The notes beneath the pieces were generated by a model. That model was not told where the DNA came from, did not search any database, and saw only the letters and a program-made list of their open reading frames with translations. Source: Chlamydiota bacterium (GTDB lineage: Bacteria > Chlamydiota > Chlamydiia > Chlamydiales > Simkaniaceae). Taken from it: DNA of 6,392 bases. The DNA lies in NCBI GenBank assembly GCA_021772295.1, contig JAJFMG010000055.1:1-6392 (forward strand). The letters are read 5' to 3'. The stretch's first letter is position 1. Each line of letters opens with the position of its first letter. This document shows positions 6,234 through 6,392 of the stretch, in pieces. Position numbers and translations under genes: made by a program.

Positions 6234-6383
6234 CGTTAGCCAAGCAGTTCTACTAACGATTCATGTGTTGGGATTTCACCAACAACTTTCGAGGCTTTTC
6301 ATCACGTAGGAACAAGTATTCCTACGGATTGAGTATTTCTCACCCGAAAGTGCTCTGCATGAGCCATTCGGAGCTTTTTAGCT
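6234..6383 (-). other. Dense hairpin cluster, possible structured RNA or mobile-element end
   Basis: No gene is visible in the last ~190 bases, but inverted repeats follow one another almost without gap. The pairs are CGTTAG/CTAACG (6234-6239/6253-6258), TGTTGG/CCAACA (6266-6271/6279-6284), CGTAGGAA/TTCCTACG (6305-6312/6319-6326), TGAG/CTCA (6330-6333/6339-6342) and a two-tier stem, CCGAA/TTCGG (6344-6348/6367-6371) enclosing GCTC/GAGC (6352-6355/6361-6364). GC content is clearly higher than in the flanks. On the minus strand this could be part of a group II intron or a TnpB-type (IS605) guide RNA with its right end; I cannot decide between them. The strand call is tentative and the window ends inside or just beyond the element. 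Confidence 0.4.
6344..6379 (+). terminator. Terminator-like hairpin at the right edge (plus strand)
   Basis: Read on the plus strand, the two-tier stem CCGAA/TTCGG around GCTC/GAGC is followed after AGC by five T (6375-6379). This has terminator form, but no plus-strand gene precedes it within this window's last 500 bases, so it may simply be one arm of the hairpin cluster. Confidence 0.25.
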
Positions 6384-6392
6384 ACTTTCCCA

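Noticed and set aside
6234..6371. CRISPR array or tandem repeats at the right edge
   Set aside because: The hairpin arms differ from one another and there is no repeated unit or spacer pattern.

Overview
The window is an AT-rich stretch of a bacterial chromosome with four intact plus-strand genes set among decayed genes and AT-rich spacers. No rRNA, tRNA or taxon-specific gene fixes the organism. The low GC, weak or absent Shine-Dalgarno sequences, scattered gene remains and gene repertoire would fit an obligately host-associated bacterium such as an environmental chlamydia. That is an impression from reading the sequence, not a demonstration.

Layout. Positions 1-562 hold no intact gene. They contain a perfect palindrome, a probable decayed minus-strand gene (38-271), a tiny possible coding remnant (310-366), an inverted repeat and a plausible promoter for the first gene. 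The intact genes are a CPBP-type intramembrane protease (563-1324), a MATE-family multidrug/cation antiporter (1411-2829), an aldose 1-epimerase-like protein (3256-4146) and a type II NADH dehydrogenase-like flavoprotein with a C-terminal cyclic-nucleotide-binding domain (4209-5813). Between the MATE and epimerase genes lies a broken gene (2916-3228). It keeps a promoter, ribosome binding site and signal peptide, but has a frameshift at a T8 tract and appears to have lost its middle. Its two ends resemble a C45/Ntn-type acyltransferase or hydrolase. A strong terminator follows the oxidoreductase. Downstream is a convergent, decayed minus-strand gene (5810-6202) and then about 160 bp with five successive hairpins (6234-6371), possibly part of a structured RNA or mobile-element end.

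How the genes may work together. The epimerase and oxidoreductase are 62 bp apart on one strand with no terminator between them, so they are probably co-transcribed, perhaps from the promoter that once served the broken gene. The epimerase's ribosome binding site sits in a hairpin that starts directly after the ancestral stop codon of the broken gene, which looks like translational coupling that has lost its upstream partner. The four intact genes do not form a recognisable pathway: two are membrane proteins (proteolysis, efflux), one handles sugars, and one is a respiratory dehydrogenase with an apparent regulatory domain. I found no clear new defence or mobile system. The points most worth a second look are the dehydrogenase/cNMP-domain fusion, the RBS-sequestering hairpin, the T8-frameshifted relic and the hairpin cluster at the right edge.
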